In this document: one piece after another, positions 8,948 through 17,477 of the stretch
How positions within the stretch are numbered: position 1 is the stretch's first letter
Layout of the letters: each line of letters begins with the position of its first letter
Assembly: GCF_946480305.1 (NCBI RefSeq)
Contig: NZ_CAMLJQ010000022.1
Coordinates: forward strand, 1 to 64,000
Length of the DNA stretch: 64,000 nt
Direction of reading: 5' to 3'
Origin: an uncultured Caldimonas sp.
GTDB taxonomy: Bacteria; Pseudomonadota; Gammaproteobacteria; Burkholderiales; Burkholderiaceae
Made by a program: the position numbers and the translations under genes
The notes under the pieces: generated by a model
The model's database searches: none
Told to the model about the DNA's origin: nothing
The model's input: the letters and a program-made list of their open reading frames with translations, nothing else

Positions 8948-9841
8948 GTGCCCCAAGCCACAAGAACGGCTGTCCGCGCATCGTGGGCGATCGTCATGTC
9001 CGCAGCCGCATTGGCGCCTGCACTGGCGTCGCCGCCAGCGAACAGCCCCACGCTCAGCCGCATCGCCAAGACGTCGGTGCTCAACATCGGCTACATCCCG
9101 AGCCCTGGCACGTTTGCGTTTCAAGATGCGAGCGGCAAGACCACCGGCTACTCCATCGACCTGTGCCTGCACGTGGCCGAGCAGGTGCGCAAGACGCTCG
9201 CCAAGCCGGACGTGAAGGTGGCCTTCCACCCGGTGGAGCCGGCGCAGCGCATTCCGCGCTTGAAGGCGGGCACCATCGACATCTCCTGCGGCAGCGACAC
9301 CAACACCGCGGCGCGCCAGAAGGAGGTGGTCTTTTCCTACACGGTGTTCACCACCGGCGTGCGCTTTCTGGCGCGTGCGCCTTTTGCGGGGCAGGGCGCC
9401 AACGACCTGTGGCGCAAGCGCGTGGCGGTGACCCGCGGCACCACCGCGCACGACGTGATGGAGCGCATGCGCAGCGAACAGGAAGCGGTGCCCGTGGTCG
9501 TGAACGAGCACGCCGAAGGTGTGCGCCTGGTCGAACAGGGCAAGGTGGACGCCTTCGCGCACGACGAGGTGCTGCTCTATGAATTGCGCGAGCGCTCGCC
9601 GCAGCGCCAGCAGCTGGTGGTCACGGGCAAGTTCATGACGGTCGAGCCCTATGCCTTCATGTTGCCCAAGGGCGATGCGGGGTTTCAGGCGGTGGTCGAC
9701 AAGGCGCTGCTCGGTTTGATGCAGTCCGGCGAGATCCACACGGTGTACCGCAAGTGGTTCGACACCGAGCAGCTGCGCGTGCCGATGAACGTCTACATGA
9801 AAGAGAACATCAAGTACCCGAACCGGTATGGGGCGCCTTGA
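8948..9841 (+). CDS. Periplasmic amino-acid ABC transporter substrate-binding protein
   Basis: A 297-residue solute-binding protein of family 3 (GltI-like). The GTG start at 8948 was chosen because GGAGGGAAC lies immediately before it and it is followed directly by a signal peptide (AIVMSAAALAPALA). Family features are LNIGY, GKTTGYSIDLC, and the signature after the ligand site, AGTIDISCGSDTNTAARQ. The C-terminal segment has SGEIHTVYRKWFD. The likely ligand is glutamate/aspartate or a similar amino acid. No permease or ATPase gene is adjacent, so it either serves a transporter encoded elsewhere or has a sensing role. Confidence 0.88.
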   Translation: MPQATRTAVRASWAIVMSAAALAPALASPPANSPTLSRIAKTSVLNIGYIPSPGTFAFQDASGKTTGYSIDLCLHVAEQVRKTLAKPDVKVAFHPVEPAQRIPRLKAGTIDISCGSDTNTAARQKEVVFSYTVFTTGVRFLARAPFAGQGANDLWRKRVAVTRGTTAHDVMERMRSEQEAVPVVVNEHAEGVRLVEQGKVDAFAHDEVLLYELRERSPQRQQLVVTGKFMTVEPYAFMLPKGDAGFQAVVDKALLGLMQSGEIHTVYRKWFDTEQLRVPMNVYMKENIKYPNRYGAP

Positions 9842-9848
9842 GAGGCTT

Positions 9849-9881
9849 GCGCCGCTCGGGGGGGAACCGCTCTTGCGGCGC
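9849..9881. terminator. Hairpin between convergent genes
   Basis: GCGCCGC at 9849-9855 pairs with GCGGCGC at 9875-9881 in the 39-bp gap between the convergent solute-binding protein and GH16 genes. It could stop transcription from both sides. The loop is long (19 nt) and there is no T-run. Confidence 0.3.
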
Positions 9882-10693
9882 TACCCCTCGCGCCGATAGG
9901 CTCGCACATAGTCGACGACGAACTGCTTGGGAAAGTGGCCGTCGCCCGGCGTACCGGCCCGCCGCTCGGCCGGCCTTTCGTAGATGCCGAGCATGAACTG
10001 CATCGGGTAGCCGGGCGACTGGTTCACGCGGCGCACGTGGAGGTTGTCGACGAAGAAGTCGATGTGCGTCGGCGTCCACTCGGCGGCATAGACGTGAAAG
10101 TGCGTCACGTCGATCGGCAGCGTCACTTCCTCGAAGTCGTCGGTGATGTCCGGGTCCTGAAAGGGGTGCACGCCCATGCCCACCTTGGCAGTGGCCGTGC
10201 CCGCGTGCTTGCCGAAGATCTCGCAGATGCAGATCTCGCTCGAGCGTTCGGGGCGGTCTTCGTAGCCGATCATCCACAGCGCCACGTGGTAGCCGGGCAC
10301 GCCCACGCCCTTGGCGCGCGTCTCGAAATAGCCATACGTGGGCGTGTAGAGCGCGCGGGGCGCCTGGGCTTCGCGCACCACGCTGTGCGGGTTGAAGCGG
10401 TGCTGACCTACCGCGCTGCCCAGCGGGCCTGAGAACACGCCGGTCTGCAGCGACGACACGCGGATGTCGCCGTCGTACTCGGGGCACCAGGCGGGCTGGT
10501 CGGCGTCGATGCGCAGCACGAGCTGCTGGTCTTCGATGTGCCAGCGCGCCGCGGCGCGTTCGGTGGACGACCACTGCGGCAGGTGGGCCGCGATCCACTT
10601 TTCGGGGTCGAGCGTGCCGGTGGTGAAGTCGTCGTGGAATTCGAGTGCGTAGCCGGGGCGTGCGATCGGGTTGGCGGGAAAGTCTTGTGGCAT
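9881..10693 (-). CDS. Glycoside hydrolase family 16-like protein with altered catalytic motif
   Basis: A 270-residue protein with no signal peptide. GH16 features are ALEFHDDFTTGTLDPEKW at the N-terminus, YGYFETRAKGVGVPGYH, the active-site strand, and HVYAAEWTPTHIDFFVD. GH16 enzymes hydrolyse beta-glucans and related polysaccharides with two glutamates in an E-x-D-x-(x)-E motif. Here the strand reads SSEICICEIFG: both glutamates (E153 and E158) are present but the central Asp is Cys. The nucleotide sequence supports this reading. Activity may therefore be changed. The divergent neighbour is a TauE-type exporter. Confidence 0.78.
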   Translation of the reverse strand: MPQDFPANPIARPGYALEFHDDFTTGTLDPEKWIAAHLPQWSSTERAAARWHIEDQQLVLRIDADQPAWCPEYDGDIRVSSLQTGVFSGPLGSAVGQHRFNPHSVVREAQAPRALYTPTYGYFETRAKGVGVPGYHVALWMIGYEDRPERSSEICICEIFGKHAGTATAKVGMGVHPFQDPDITDDFEEVTLPIDVTHFHVYAAEWTPTHIDFFVDNLHVRRVNQSPGYPMQFMLGIYERPAERRAGTPGDGHFPKQFVVDYVRAYRREG

Positions 10694-10901
10694 GCAGGGT
10701 CCGTGCGGGTGATGTCGGGGCGTGGGGGCAGGCCGACGATAGGAGCGCGGCATGCATGCGGGATTTCATCTGTTTCGCCGTGGCCGGTTGAACGCGATGG
10801 CCTGCGGATGCTACGTAAGCGCAGGCGCCGGCGCCGTGGCGAGAATGCCGGGCACGCCGCCACCGCAGTGCGGCACGGAACGCGGTCAACGAGGCAACAG
10901 C

Positions 10902-11654
10902 ATGGCACCTGGGGAGATGTGGCTCATTGCGGCAGGCGCCATGGCGGCCGGCTTTGTGCAGGGCCTGTCGGGCTTTGCGTTCGGCATGGTCTCGATGTCG
11001 ATCTGGGTGTGGGGCGTGGAGCCCCGGCTGGCGGCGGTGCTGGCGGTGTTCGGCGCGCTCGCGGGCCAGGTGGTGGCGGCCTTCACGGTGCCGCGGCACT
11101 GGAGCTGGCCGATGCTGCTGCCTCTGCTGGGCGGCGCGGCCGTTGGCGTGCCACTGGGCGTGGCGGTGTTGCCGATGCTGGATGCCGGGCTGTTCAAGCT
11201 GGCGTTCGGCAGCTTCCTGGTGGTGTGCTGTCCGTTGATGCTGCTTGCTCCGCGGTTGCCGCGTGTGCAGCCGAGGGGCCGGCTCACCGATGCGCTGGCC
11301 GGCGCGGCAGGCGGTTTCATGGGCGGGCTGGGCGGCTTCACGGGCGTGATCCCCACGCTGTGGTACACGCTGCGCGGGCTCGAGAAGGACGTGCAGCGCA
11401 GCCTGATCCAGAACTTCAACTTGGCCACACTGGCGGTCACGATGACGGCGTACGTCGCCACCGGCGCGGTGCAGCCGAGCATGCTGCCGGGCTTCGGCCT
11501 CGTGGCGGCGGCGCTGCTGGTGCCTGCGCTGCTGGGCGCGCGCCTGTATGTAGGCCTGAGCCAGCAGGCTTTCCGTCAGGTGGTGCTGGTGCTGCTCACG
11601 CTGGCCGGGGCGGCGGTGCTCGCGTCGGGCGTCGCGGCCGTCATGCGGGGATGA
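10902..11654 (+). CDS. TauE/SafE-family membrane transporter
   Basis: A 250-residue integral membrane protein with about eight hydrophobic segments. The ATG at 10902 was chosen over farther upstream codons because GAGGCAAC precedes it and the first membrane helix starts at once. The motif GFVQGLSGFAFGM in helix 1 and its counterpart GGFMGGLGGFTGVIP in the second half are the paired repeats of the TauE/SafE (DUF81) family, which exports sulfite, organosulfonates or other anions. The substrate cannot be read from sequence. No sulfur genes are nearby. Confidence 0.82.
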   Translation: MAPGEMWLIAAGAMAAGFVQGLSGFAFGMVSMSIWVWGVEPRLAAVLAVFGALAGQVVAAFTVPRHWSWPMLLPLLGGAAVGVPLGVAVLPMLDAGLFKLAFGSFLVVCCPLMLLAPRLPRVQPRGRLTDALAGAAGGFMGGLGGFTGVIPTLWYTLRGLEKDVQRSLIQNFNLATLAVTMTAYVATGAVQPSMLPGFGLVAAALLVPALLGARLYVGLSQQAFRQVVLVLLTLAGAAVLASGVAAVMRG

Positions 11655-11726
11655 ACCGCGCGCCGGGGCAGGCACGCTGATCGCCTAAGACGAGGGCAGG
11701 CTCACTTTCGAGCCGTGGAGCTGCCC

Positions 11727-13034
11727 ATGCCGACACCCGATCCATACGCCGCCCAGCACGCCGCGCATGCCACCCGAGAGGACGACGACGGCGGCGGCGT
11801 GGCGCGCTGGAAGATCATCGGCCCCGGGCTCGTGGTGGCCGCCACCGGCGTGGGCGCGGCCGACATGGTGGCCACGCTCGTGGCCGGCTCGCGCTATGGC
11901 TATGCGCTGTTCTGGGCGGTGATCGTGGGGGTGATCCTGAAGATCATCCTGGTCGAGGGCGCAGGGCGGTTCACGCTCGCCACCGGCAAGACGATCTTCG
12001 AGGGCTGGCAATCGCTCGGCCGCTGGACCACCTGGTACTTCGGCCCGTACATCGTGATCTGGGGCTTCGTGTATGGCGCCACGGCGATGTCGTCTGCCGC
12101 GATGCCGCTGGCGGCGCTCTTTCCGGGCGTCGACCTGAAGGTGTGGGCCGTGCTGATGGGGCTGGCGGGCTTCACGATGGTGTGGTTCGGCCGCTATGCC
12201 CTGTTCGAGAAGATCACGGCGGTGCTGGTGGGGCTGATGTTCGTGACGGTGGTGGGGCTCGCGATCATCGCGATGCCCAACCTGCCGGCGCTGGCGGCGG
12301 GGCTGGTGCCGAGCATTCCGCGAGGCGGGCTGCTCTACACGCTGGCGCTGGCCGGCGGCGTGGGCGGCACCATCACGCTTGCGGCCTACGGCTACTGGCT
12401 GCGCGAGAAGGGTTGGTACACGCCCAAGTGGATGAAGGTGATGCGGCTCGACAACGCGATGGCCTACGTCGTCACCGGCATCTTCGTGGTCGCCATGCTC
12501 ATCGTCGGCGCCGAGGTGGTGCGGGCGGCCGGCGTGTCGATCAGCGCGGGCGATGCCGGGCTGCTGGATCTCACCACCGTGTTGAACGAACGCTACGGGC
12601 CGGTGGTGGGGCGTGCCTTCCTCGTGGGGTTCTGGGCCGCGTCGTTCTCTTCGGTGATCGGTGTGTGGAACGGGGTCTCGCTGATGTTTGCAGACTTCTG
12701 GGGCAACCTGCGCGGCAAGCCCTCGGGGCACCCGGACACGCGCGTGGGCGGGCGCTACTTCAAGTTCTACGTGCTGTGGCTCACGTTCCCGCCGATGGTG
12801 CTGTTCCTGCTGGAGCAGCCGATCGCGCTGATCCTGGCCTATGGGGTGCTGGGCTCGCTGTTCATGCCCTTCCTGGCGCTCACGCTGCTCGGGCTGCTCA
12901 ACGGCCGCCGCGTGCCCCGGGCGTGGGCCAACCGCCCGCACACTAACGTGCTGCTGGGCATCACGGCGTTGCTGTTCCTCGTGCTGGGTGTGCAGCAGGC
13001 GCTGAAGGCGCTGGCGCCGGTGTTCGGGCGGTGA
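11727..13034 (+). CDS. Nramp-like transporter lacking the usual metal-binding motifs
   Basis: A 435-residue protein with roughly 11 membrane helices. The ATG at 11727 is used because GTGGAG lies six bases upstream; the GTG 12 bases earlier overlaps it. The start of helix 1, IGPGLVVAATG, matches Nramp proteins. Where classical Mn/Fe Nramps have DPGN the sequence is GAAD (residues 43-46), and where they have MPHN in helix 6 it reads around TITLAAYG (215-222). It therefore belongs to a divergent Nramp-related clade, and its ion is uncertain. It lies 72 bp after the TauE-like gene on the same strand. Confidence 0.78.
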   Translation: MPTPDPYAAQHAAHATREDDDGGGVARWKIIGPGLVVAATGVGAADMVATLVAGSRYGYALFWAVIVGVILKIILVEGAGRFTLATGKTIFEGWQSLGRWTTWYFGPYIVIWGFVYGATAMSSAAMPLAALFPGVDLKVWAVLMGLAGFTMVWFGRYALFEKITAVLVGLMFVTVVGLAIIAMPNLPALAAGLVPSIPRGGLLYTLALAGGVGGTITLAAYGYWLREKGWYTPKWMKVMRLDNAMAYVVTGIFVVAMLIVGAEVVRAAGVSISAGDAGLLDLTTVLNERYGPVVGRAFLVGFWAASFSSVIGVWNGVSLMFADFWGNLRGKPSGHPDTRVGGRYFKFYVLWLTFPPMVLFLLEQPIALILAYGVLGSLFMPFLALTLLGLLNGRRVPRAWANRPHTNVLLGITALLFLVLGVQQALKALAPVFGR

Positions 13035-13041
13035 ACCGGCG

Positions 13042-13476
13042 CTATTTCTGCTGCATGCGCGAGAGGTAGTCGAGCAGCGCGACGATGCGCCCCCGCACGT
13101 ACCACTCCGGATGCTGCGCGGTGCGCGAGCGGCTCAGTGCCTCGGCGCGGTACTCGTTGCCCCAGACCGGCATTTCGCGCGTGCCGTGGGGGCCGATGTC
13201 GGTCGAGCTGCGGCCGTCGATCACTTCCCAGACGAGCTGGGTGGGAAACGCTCCGCCATTGCGCTTGGCGATCGTGGTCAGGTCGGACGGCGCCTTCACG
13301 AGAAAGGGCTTGAGCGGGCCGTCGCCCTTGCCGGCCGTGCCATGGCAGCTCGCGCAGTTGGATTCGTATTCGAAGCGGCCGAGGTCCATCGGCTGCTCGG
13401 ACGATTGGGCCGAAGCTGTGCCTGCGGCGGCGGCGAGAGACAGGCAGCTGGCGGCGTATACCAGGGTCTTTTTCAT
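13042..13476 (-). CDS. Periplasmic monohaem c-type cytochrome
   Basis: A 144-residue protein with a signal peptide (LSLAAAAGTASAQ). The haem site CASCH covers residues 41-45 and a candidate axial Met is M102 in REMPVWG. GGAAGGAGC precedes the start. Class I cytochromes c of this size carry electrons in the periplasm, often to a terminal oxidase or from a dehydrogenase. It is convergent with the Nramp-like gene (8 bp gap) and no oxidase is nearby, so the partner is unknown. Confidence 0.88.
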   Translation of the reverse strand: MKKTLVYAASCLSLAAAAGTASAQSSEQPMDLGRFEYESNCASCHGTAGKGDGPLKPFLVKAPSDLTTIAKRNGGAFPTQLVWEVIDGRSSTDIGPHGTREMPVWGNEYRAEALSRSRTAQHPEWYVRGRIVALLDYLSRMQQK

Positions 13477-13766
13477 CGGGGGCTCCTTCCGGTGGGTCCA
13501 TCACCGCCCCTGCGGGCGGCCTCGGGAGGGTGGGCGCACGAGGCCCTGTGACTCCTCCGCCGTCCATGATCGGCATGCGGCGCGCATCGAAGTTGACGGT
13601 TGGCAACTCCGGCTCGCAAACGCGGGCGCGCACCGGCGTCGCTCGTGTGCAGGCAACGCATCGTCCGGCCCTGGTGGAAACGTCTTGATCCCACCAGTGC
13701 CCTGGCGGGCGGCCCGCCTGTGCTAGAAAGCAGCGACTGCCGCCAGGGCGCGGCCCGTGATTTCGC

Positions 13767-15968
13767 ATGCGTATCCGCTCCGGTCTTCTGCTGCTCGTCG
13801 TTGCCGTGTTGTTGCCCGTGCTCGTGAGCTGGGCGCTCGGGGGCACCTACATCTACCGGGAGCAGCAGGCGTTTCACCGGGCCTCGATGCGCGAAACCGC
13901 GCGCGCACTGTCGCTCGCACTCGACCGCGAAATGGCGCGCCGCGAAACGCTGCTGCGCGCGCTGGCAGCGTCTCCTTCGCTGGCCAACAACGAGCTGGAG
14001 CGCTTCCATCGCTATGCGCGCGAGGTGGCGGCGCAAGGCGACGACGCGATCATCCTTTCCGATCTGGAGGGGCGGCAACTGCTGAACACGCGGCGGCCCT
14101 TCGGTGCGCCGCTGCCGGCGATGCTGCCCGCCGAACGTCGCGAGCGCGCGCTGTACGGCAACGAGGCCACGTTGACGAGCGATGTGTACGTGCCGCCGGC
14201 AGGGCTCGGGCCGGTCAGCTTTGCGATCCAGGTGCCGGTGCGCCGCGACGGGCAGGTGGTGCAGTTCCTCACGCTCGCCTCTTATGTGAGCCAGTTGCAG
14301 CGGCTGCTGGACGAGCAGCGGCTGCCGCAAGGCTGGCACGCGACGATCATCGACCGCCAGGGCCGCGTCGCCGCGCGCAGCTCGCAGGCCGAGCGCTTCG
14401 TCGGGCGGCCGGTGCGGCAGGAACTGATAGATCGGATCAAGGCGGCGGATGAAGGCTTCCATGAGGGCACCTCGCTGGCCGGCGTGTCGGCGACGGCGGT
14501 CTTCAGCCGCTCGCCGACGTCGCGGTGGACCTTCCTGGTGGCGGTGCCCAACGCCGAGTTGTACGGCGCGGTGGTGCAGGGGGCGGCCTGGCTGGGAGGT
14601 ACTTCGCTGTTGCTGCTGTTGCTGGGCGTGGCGGCGGCCGTGGCGCTCGGGCGGCGCATTGCGGGGCCGATCGAGTCGCTCAGCCGCGCGGCCGAGCGGC
14701 TGGGGCGCCATGAACCGGTCGAGATGCGGCCCACCGGCATGGCCGAGGTGGATGCCGTGCAGCGGTCGCTCGTGAACGCCAGCAGCCAGCTGCGCCAGAT
14801 CAACGCCGAACTGGAGCGCCGGGTGGCCGAGGCGGTGGCGAGCTACGAGCAGTCGCAGCGGGCCCTGGTGCAGGCGCAGAAGCTGGAGGCGCTGGGGCGG
14901 CTCACGGGCGGCATCGCCCACGATTTCAACAACGTGCTGCAGACCTTGACCACCGGGCTGCAGGCTGCCCAGCGCATCGCGCCCGAGGTGCTGGGCGAGC
15001 TGCTGGCGCGCTGCCTGCGCGCGGTGGGCCGTGGCACAGAGCTGGCACAGCAGCTGATGGCGTTCGGCCGCGTGCAGGAGGTGCGGGTGCAAACGCTCGA
15101 CGTCACCCGCCATGTGCTCGAGTCACGTCCGTTGCTGCAGGGCGCGCTGCCCACCCATACGGCGCTGGAGGTGAAGCTGGAGTCGGGCCTGTGGCCGGTG
15201 ACGGTGGACCCGACCCAGCTGGAGCTGGCACTGCTCAACCTGGTGATGAACGCGCGCGATGCCATGCCCGATGGCGGGCGCATCGTGCTGGAGGTGGCGA
15301 ACGAGACGGTGGTGAGCGCGAGCCCCGAGGTGCCGGTTGGCGAGTACGTGCGGTTGTCGGTCACCGACAACGGCGAGGGCATGAGCGACGAGGTGTTGGC
15401 GCGGGCGTTCGATCCGTTCTTCACGACCAAGGGGGTCGGCAAGGGCGCGGGCATGGGGTTGCCGCAGGCCTACGGCTTTGCGCGGCAGAGCGGCGGCACG
15501 CTGGTGCTGCACAGCCACCCGGGCGACGGCACCTGCGCCACGCTCTACCTGCCGCGGGCACAGGCGGGGGCCGCCGCTGCACCGCATGCGGTGGATCAGC
15601 CGGTGCCCGCGCGCGGCAAGGGGAAAGTGCTGCTGGTCGAAGACGACGAACTGGTGCGCGAAACGGTGTCCGTGGCGTTGCGTGAAGCCGGCTTCGAGAT
15701 CTACACCGCCGACAACGCCGACAGCGCATGGCAGCGGCTCGAGGCAGGCGAGCGCTTCGACGCGGTGCTCACCGACGTGGTGATGCCGGGCCGCCTGAGC
15801 GGGCTCGACCTGGCGCAGCAGATCCTGTCGCGGCACCCGCACACCCGCGTGCTGGTGGCCACCGGCTACTCGGACAAGGCAGTGCAGCTGCCAGGCGTGC
15901 GGGCGCTGCCGAAGCCGTACGACCTTCAACAGGCCGTGAACGTGCTGAACGAGGCGTTGTCTGCCTGA
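13767..15968 (+). CDS. Membrane hybrid sensor histidine kinase with receiver domain
   Basis: A 733-residue protein. Residues 6-28 form a membrane helix, then comes a periplasmic sensor region (about 30-265, double-Cache-like), a second helix (about 270-295), a HAMP linker, and a HisKA domain with H385 in IAHDFNNVL. A HATPase domain (NLVMNARDAMPDGG, DNGEGM, GAGMGLPQAYG) follows. A C-terminal receiver domain has phosphoacceptor D670 in LTDVVMPG and the KPYD lysine. The HDFNN box places it in the NtrB-like HPK4 group. No response regulator is adjacent; the receiver may pass phosphate on or serve as a brake. Confidence 0.9.
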   Translation: MRIRSGLLLLVVAVLLPVLVSWALGGTYIYREQQAFHRASMRETARALSLALDREMARRETLLRALAASPSLANNELERFHRYAREVAAQGDDAIILSDLEGRQLLNTRRPFGAPLPAMLPAERRERALYGNEATLTSDVYVPPAGLGPVSFAIQVPVRRDGQVVQFLTLASYVSQLQRLLDEQRLPQGWHATIIDRQGRVAARSSQAERFVGRPVRQELIDRIKAADEGFHEGTSLAGVSATAVFSRSPTSRWTFLVAVPNAELYGAVVQGAAWLGGTSLLLLLLGVAAAVALGRRIAGPIESLSRAAERLGRHEPVEMRPTGMAEVDAVQRSLVNASSQLRQINAELERRVAEAVASYEQSQRALVQAQKLEALGRLTGGIAHDFNNVLQTLTTGLQAAQRIAPEVLGELLARCLRAVGRGTELAQQLMAFGRVQEVRVQTLDVTRHVLESRPLLQGALPTHTALEVKLESGLWPVTVDPTQLELALLNLVMNARDAMPDGGRIVLEVANETVVSASPEVPVGEYVRLSVTDNGEGMSDEVLARAFDPFFTTKGVGKGAGMGLPQAYGFARQSGGTLVLHSHPGDGTCATLYLPRAQAGAAAAPHAVDQPVPARGKGKVLLVEDDELVRETVSVALREAGFEIYTADNADSAWQRLEAGERFDAVLTDVVMPGRLSGLDLAQQILSRHPHTRVLVATGYSDKAVQLPGVRALPKPYDLQQAVNVLNEALSA

Positions 15969-15995
15969 CGCGCCGAGCGCCTGCGGCGTCGTGAG

Positions 15996-16145
15996 CTAAC
16001 GCGGCTTGCCTTCGCGCGCTTCGTCCTGCCGCATGTGCGAGACGAAGTAGCGGATGAAGAAGGCCGCCATGCCGACGATGAAGCCGAGCGAGGCGAGGCT
16101 CAGCAGACCATAGTCGGTGGAGATGAGATCCTTGAACGCTTGCAT
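15996..16145 (-). CDS. DUF3149 single-pass membrane microprotein
   Basis: A 49-residue protein read directly from the minus strand: MQAFKDLISTDYGLLSLAS at the N-terminus, one membrane helix (about 13-34, with GFIVGMAAFFIRYF), then a charged tail SHMRQDEAREGKPR. This matches the small DUF3149 family of betaproteobacteria in length and pattern. Function is unknown. A purine-rich GAGGAGCC stretch sits upstream of the ATG. Confidence 0.75.
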   Translation of the reverse strand: MQAFKDLISTDYGLLSLASLGFIVGMAAFFIRYFVSHMRQDEAREGKPR

Positions 16146-16240
16146 GGCGCAGGCTCCTCGAATGACGACGTGAACAGTGTCACGCCGTCACCAGGGCCGG
16201 CGCATTGCGCTGGCGCAAACGTCGGCCGGGAGACGCAGCG

Positions 16241-17431
16241 CTACCGCGTGATCAGCCGCAACGGCTGCGATCCGGGGGCCGGTGCCGGTGTCAGCTCGCG
16301 GTCCTTGTGCATCAGGCGGCTGCGCCCGCGCTGCTTGGCGCGGTAGAGCGCCTGGTCGGCTTCGAGCAGCAGGTCGTCGAGCGTGAAGCCGGGGTCGCCG
16401 AGCACTGCCAGGCCGGCGCTGAACTCGAGCGGGTTCTTGTCGCTCGCCTCGTTGTAGCGCCGCAGGGCGGCGCGCAACCGTGCGTCGAACACCGCGGCGG
16501 CCTCGCTGCCGGCGCGCGAGAGCAGCACGCAGAACTCCTCGCCGCCGTAGCGGCAGGCCAGCTCCCCCTTGCGCATGCAACTGCGAAGCGCGGTGGCAAA
16601 GGCCTGCAGCGCCTGATCGCCGGCCGCGTGGCCGCCTTCATCGTTGATCTGCTTGAAATGGTCGAGGTCGATGATCAGCAGCACCATCGGGTCGTGGTGG
16701 CGCCGTGCCTCGGCCAGCGCACCTTCGGCACGCTCGGAGAAGGCGCGGCGGTTGAGCAGGCCGGTGAGCAGGTCGGTCTGCGCCTGCCGCTGGATCTCGC
16801 GCTCCGCTTCTTCGCGCCACGCCACGAGGCTGGCCACCGTGAGCAGCGTCGTCACCACTGGCTGCAGCAGCGCGGCCGCCAGGTTGACCGGGTGCGGTGC
16901 GCGCAGGTGCGGGTACAGCTCCGGGAAAAAGCCCCCCAGCACACCGCGCCAGACCGTGACCACGGCGAGCGCCCCCAGGGAGGCGAGCATCAGCCCCCGC
17001 CAGCGGCGACTGGCCTGGGGCGCCGCCCATGCGATGGCCACGCAGGCCCCCACCATCAGCGCGGCGAGGCCGAAGTTCGACCACGCCACCCGGAACTCGT
17101 AGCTGCCGAAGCCCAGCCAATAGCCGACCGGCGTGAGCGCCGCGATCACCCACATCGCCGCGCGCCCGGGCCGCGGGCCGAGCCAGTGGCGCATGGCGTG
17201 CCAGGTGAACACGAAGCTCATGCTCATCCAGGCGATCCACAGCGAGGAGAAGAACCGGTCGTCGATGGCGCGGGCGAGCAGGAAGCTGCCCCAGCCGAGC
17301 GCCTGAGTGACGATCGCACCTTGCGCGAACCGCGCACCCGCGCTGACCCGCCAGCCCATGATGGCCGGCAGTGCCAACGAGATCGAGAACACGTTGGCGA
17401 GCGTAACGATGATCAGCGTCTGGATGTCCAT
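16241..17431 (-). CDS. Membrane diguanylate cyclase (GGDEF)
   Basis: A 396-residue protein. The first 200 residues hold six or seven hydrophobic helices forming an MASE-like sensor. A short linker leads to a GGDEF domain with DLLTGLLNRRAF, DLDHFKQINDEGGHAAGDQ and the active site RYGGEEF. The enzyme should make cyclic di-GMP from two GTP. The product-inhibition site RxxD reads RKGE, so feedback control may be weakened. It lies 46 bp downstream of the degenerate HD-GYP gene on the same strand and is probably co-transcribed with it. Confidence 0.9.
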   Translation of the reverse strand: MDIQTLIIVTLANVFSISLALPAIMGWRVSAGARFAQGAIVTQALGWGSFLLARAIDDRFFSSLWIAWMSMSFVFTWHAMRHWLGPRPGRAAMWVIAALTPVGYWLGFGSYEFRVAWSNFGLAALMVGACVAIAWAAPQASRRWRGLMLASLGALAVVTVWRGVLGGFFPELYPHLRAPHPVNLAAALLQPVVTTLLTVASLVAWREEAEREIQRQAQTDLLTGLLNRRAFSERAEGALAEARRHHDPMVLLIIDLDHFKQINDEGGHAAGDQALQAFATALRSCMRKGELACRYGGEEFCVLLSRAGSEAAAVFDARLRAALRRYNEASDKNPLEFSAGLAVLGDPGFTLDDLLLEADQALYRAKQRGRSRLMHKDRELTPAPAPGSQPLRLITR

Positions 17432-17477
17432 GAGGGGCGCGGAGCCGATGATCCCGCGGGCGTGGCCGCGGAGTCTG

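Noticed and set aside
8750..9739. A long minus-strand frame opposite the solute-binding protein
   Set aside because: His/Arg/Leu-rich shadow of a clear SBP gene with signal peptide and ribosome-binding site.
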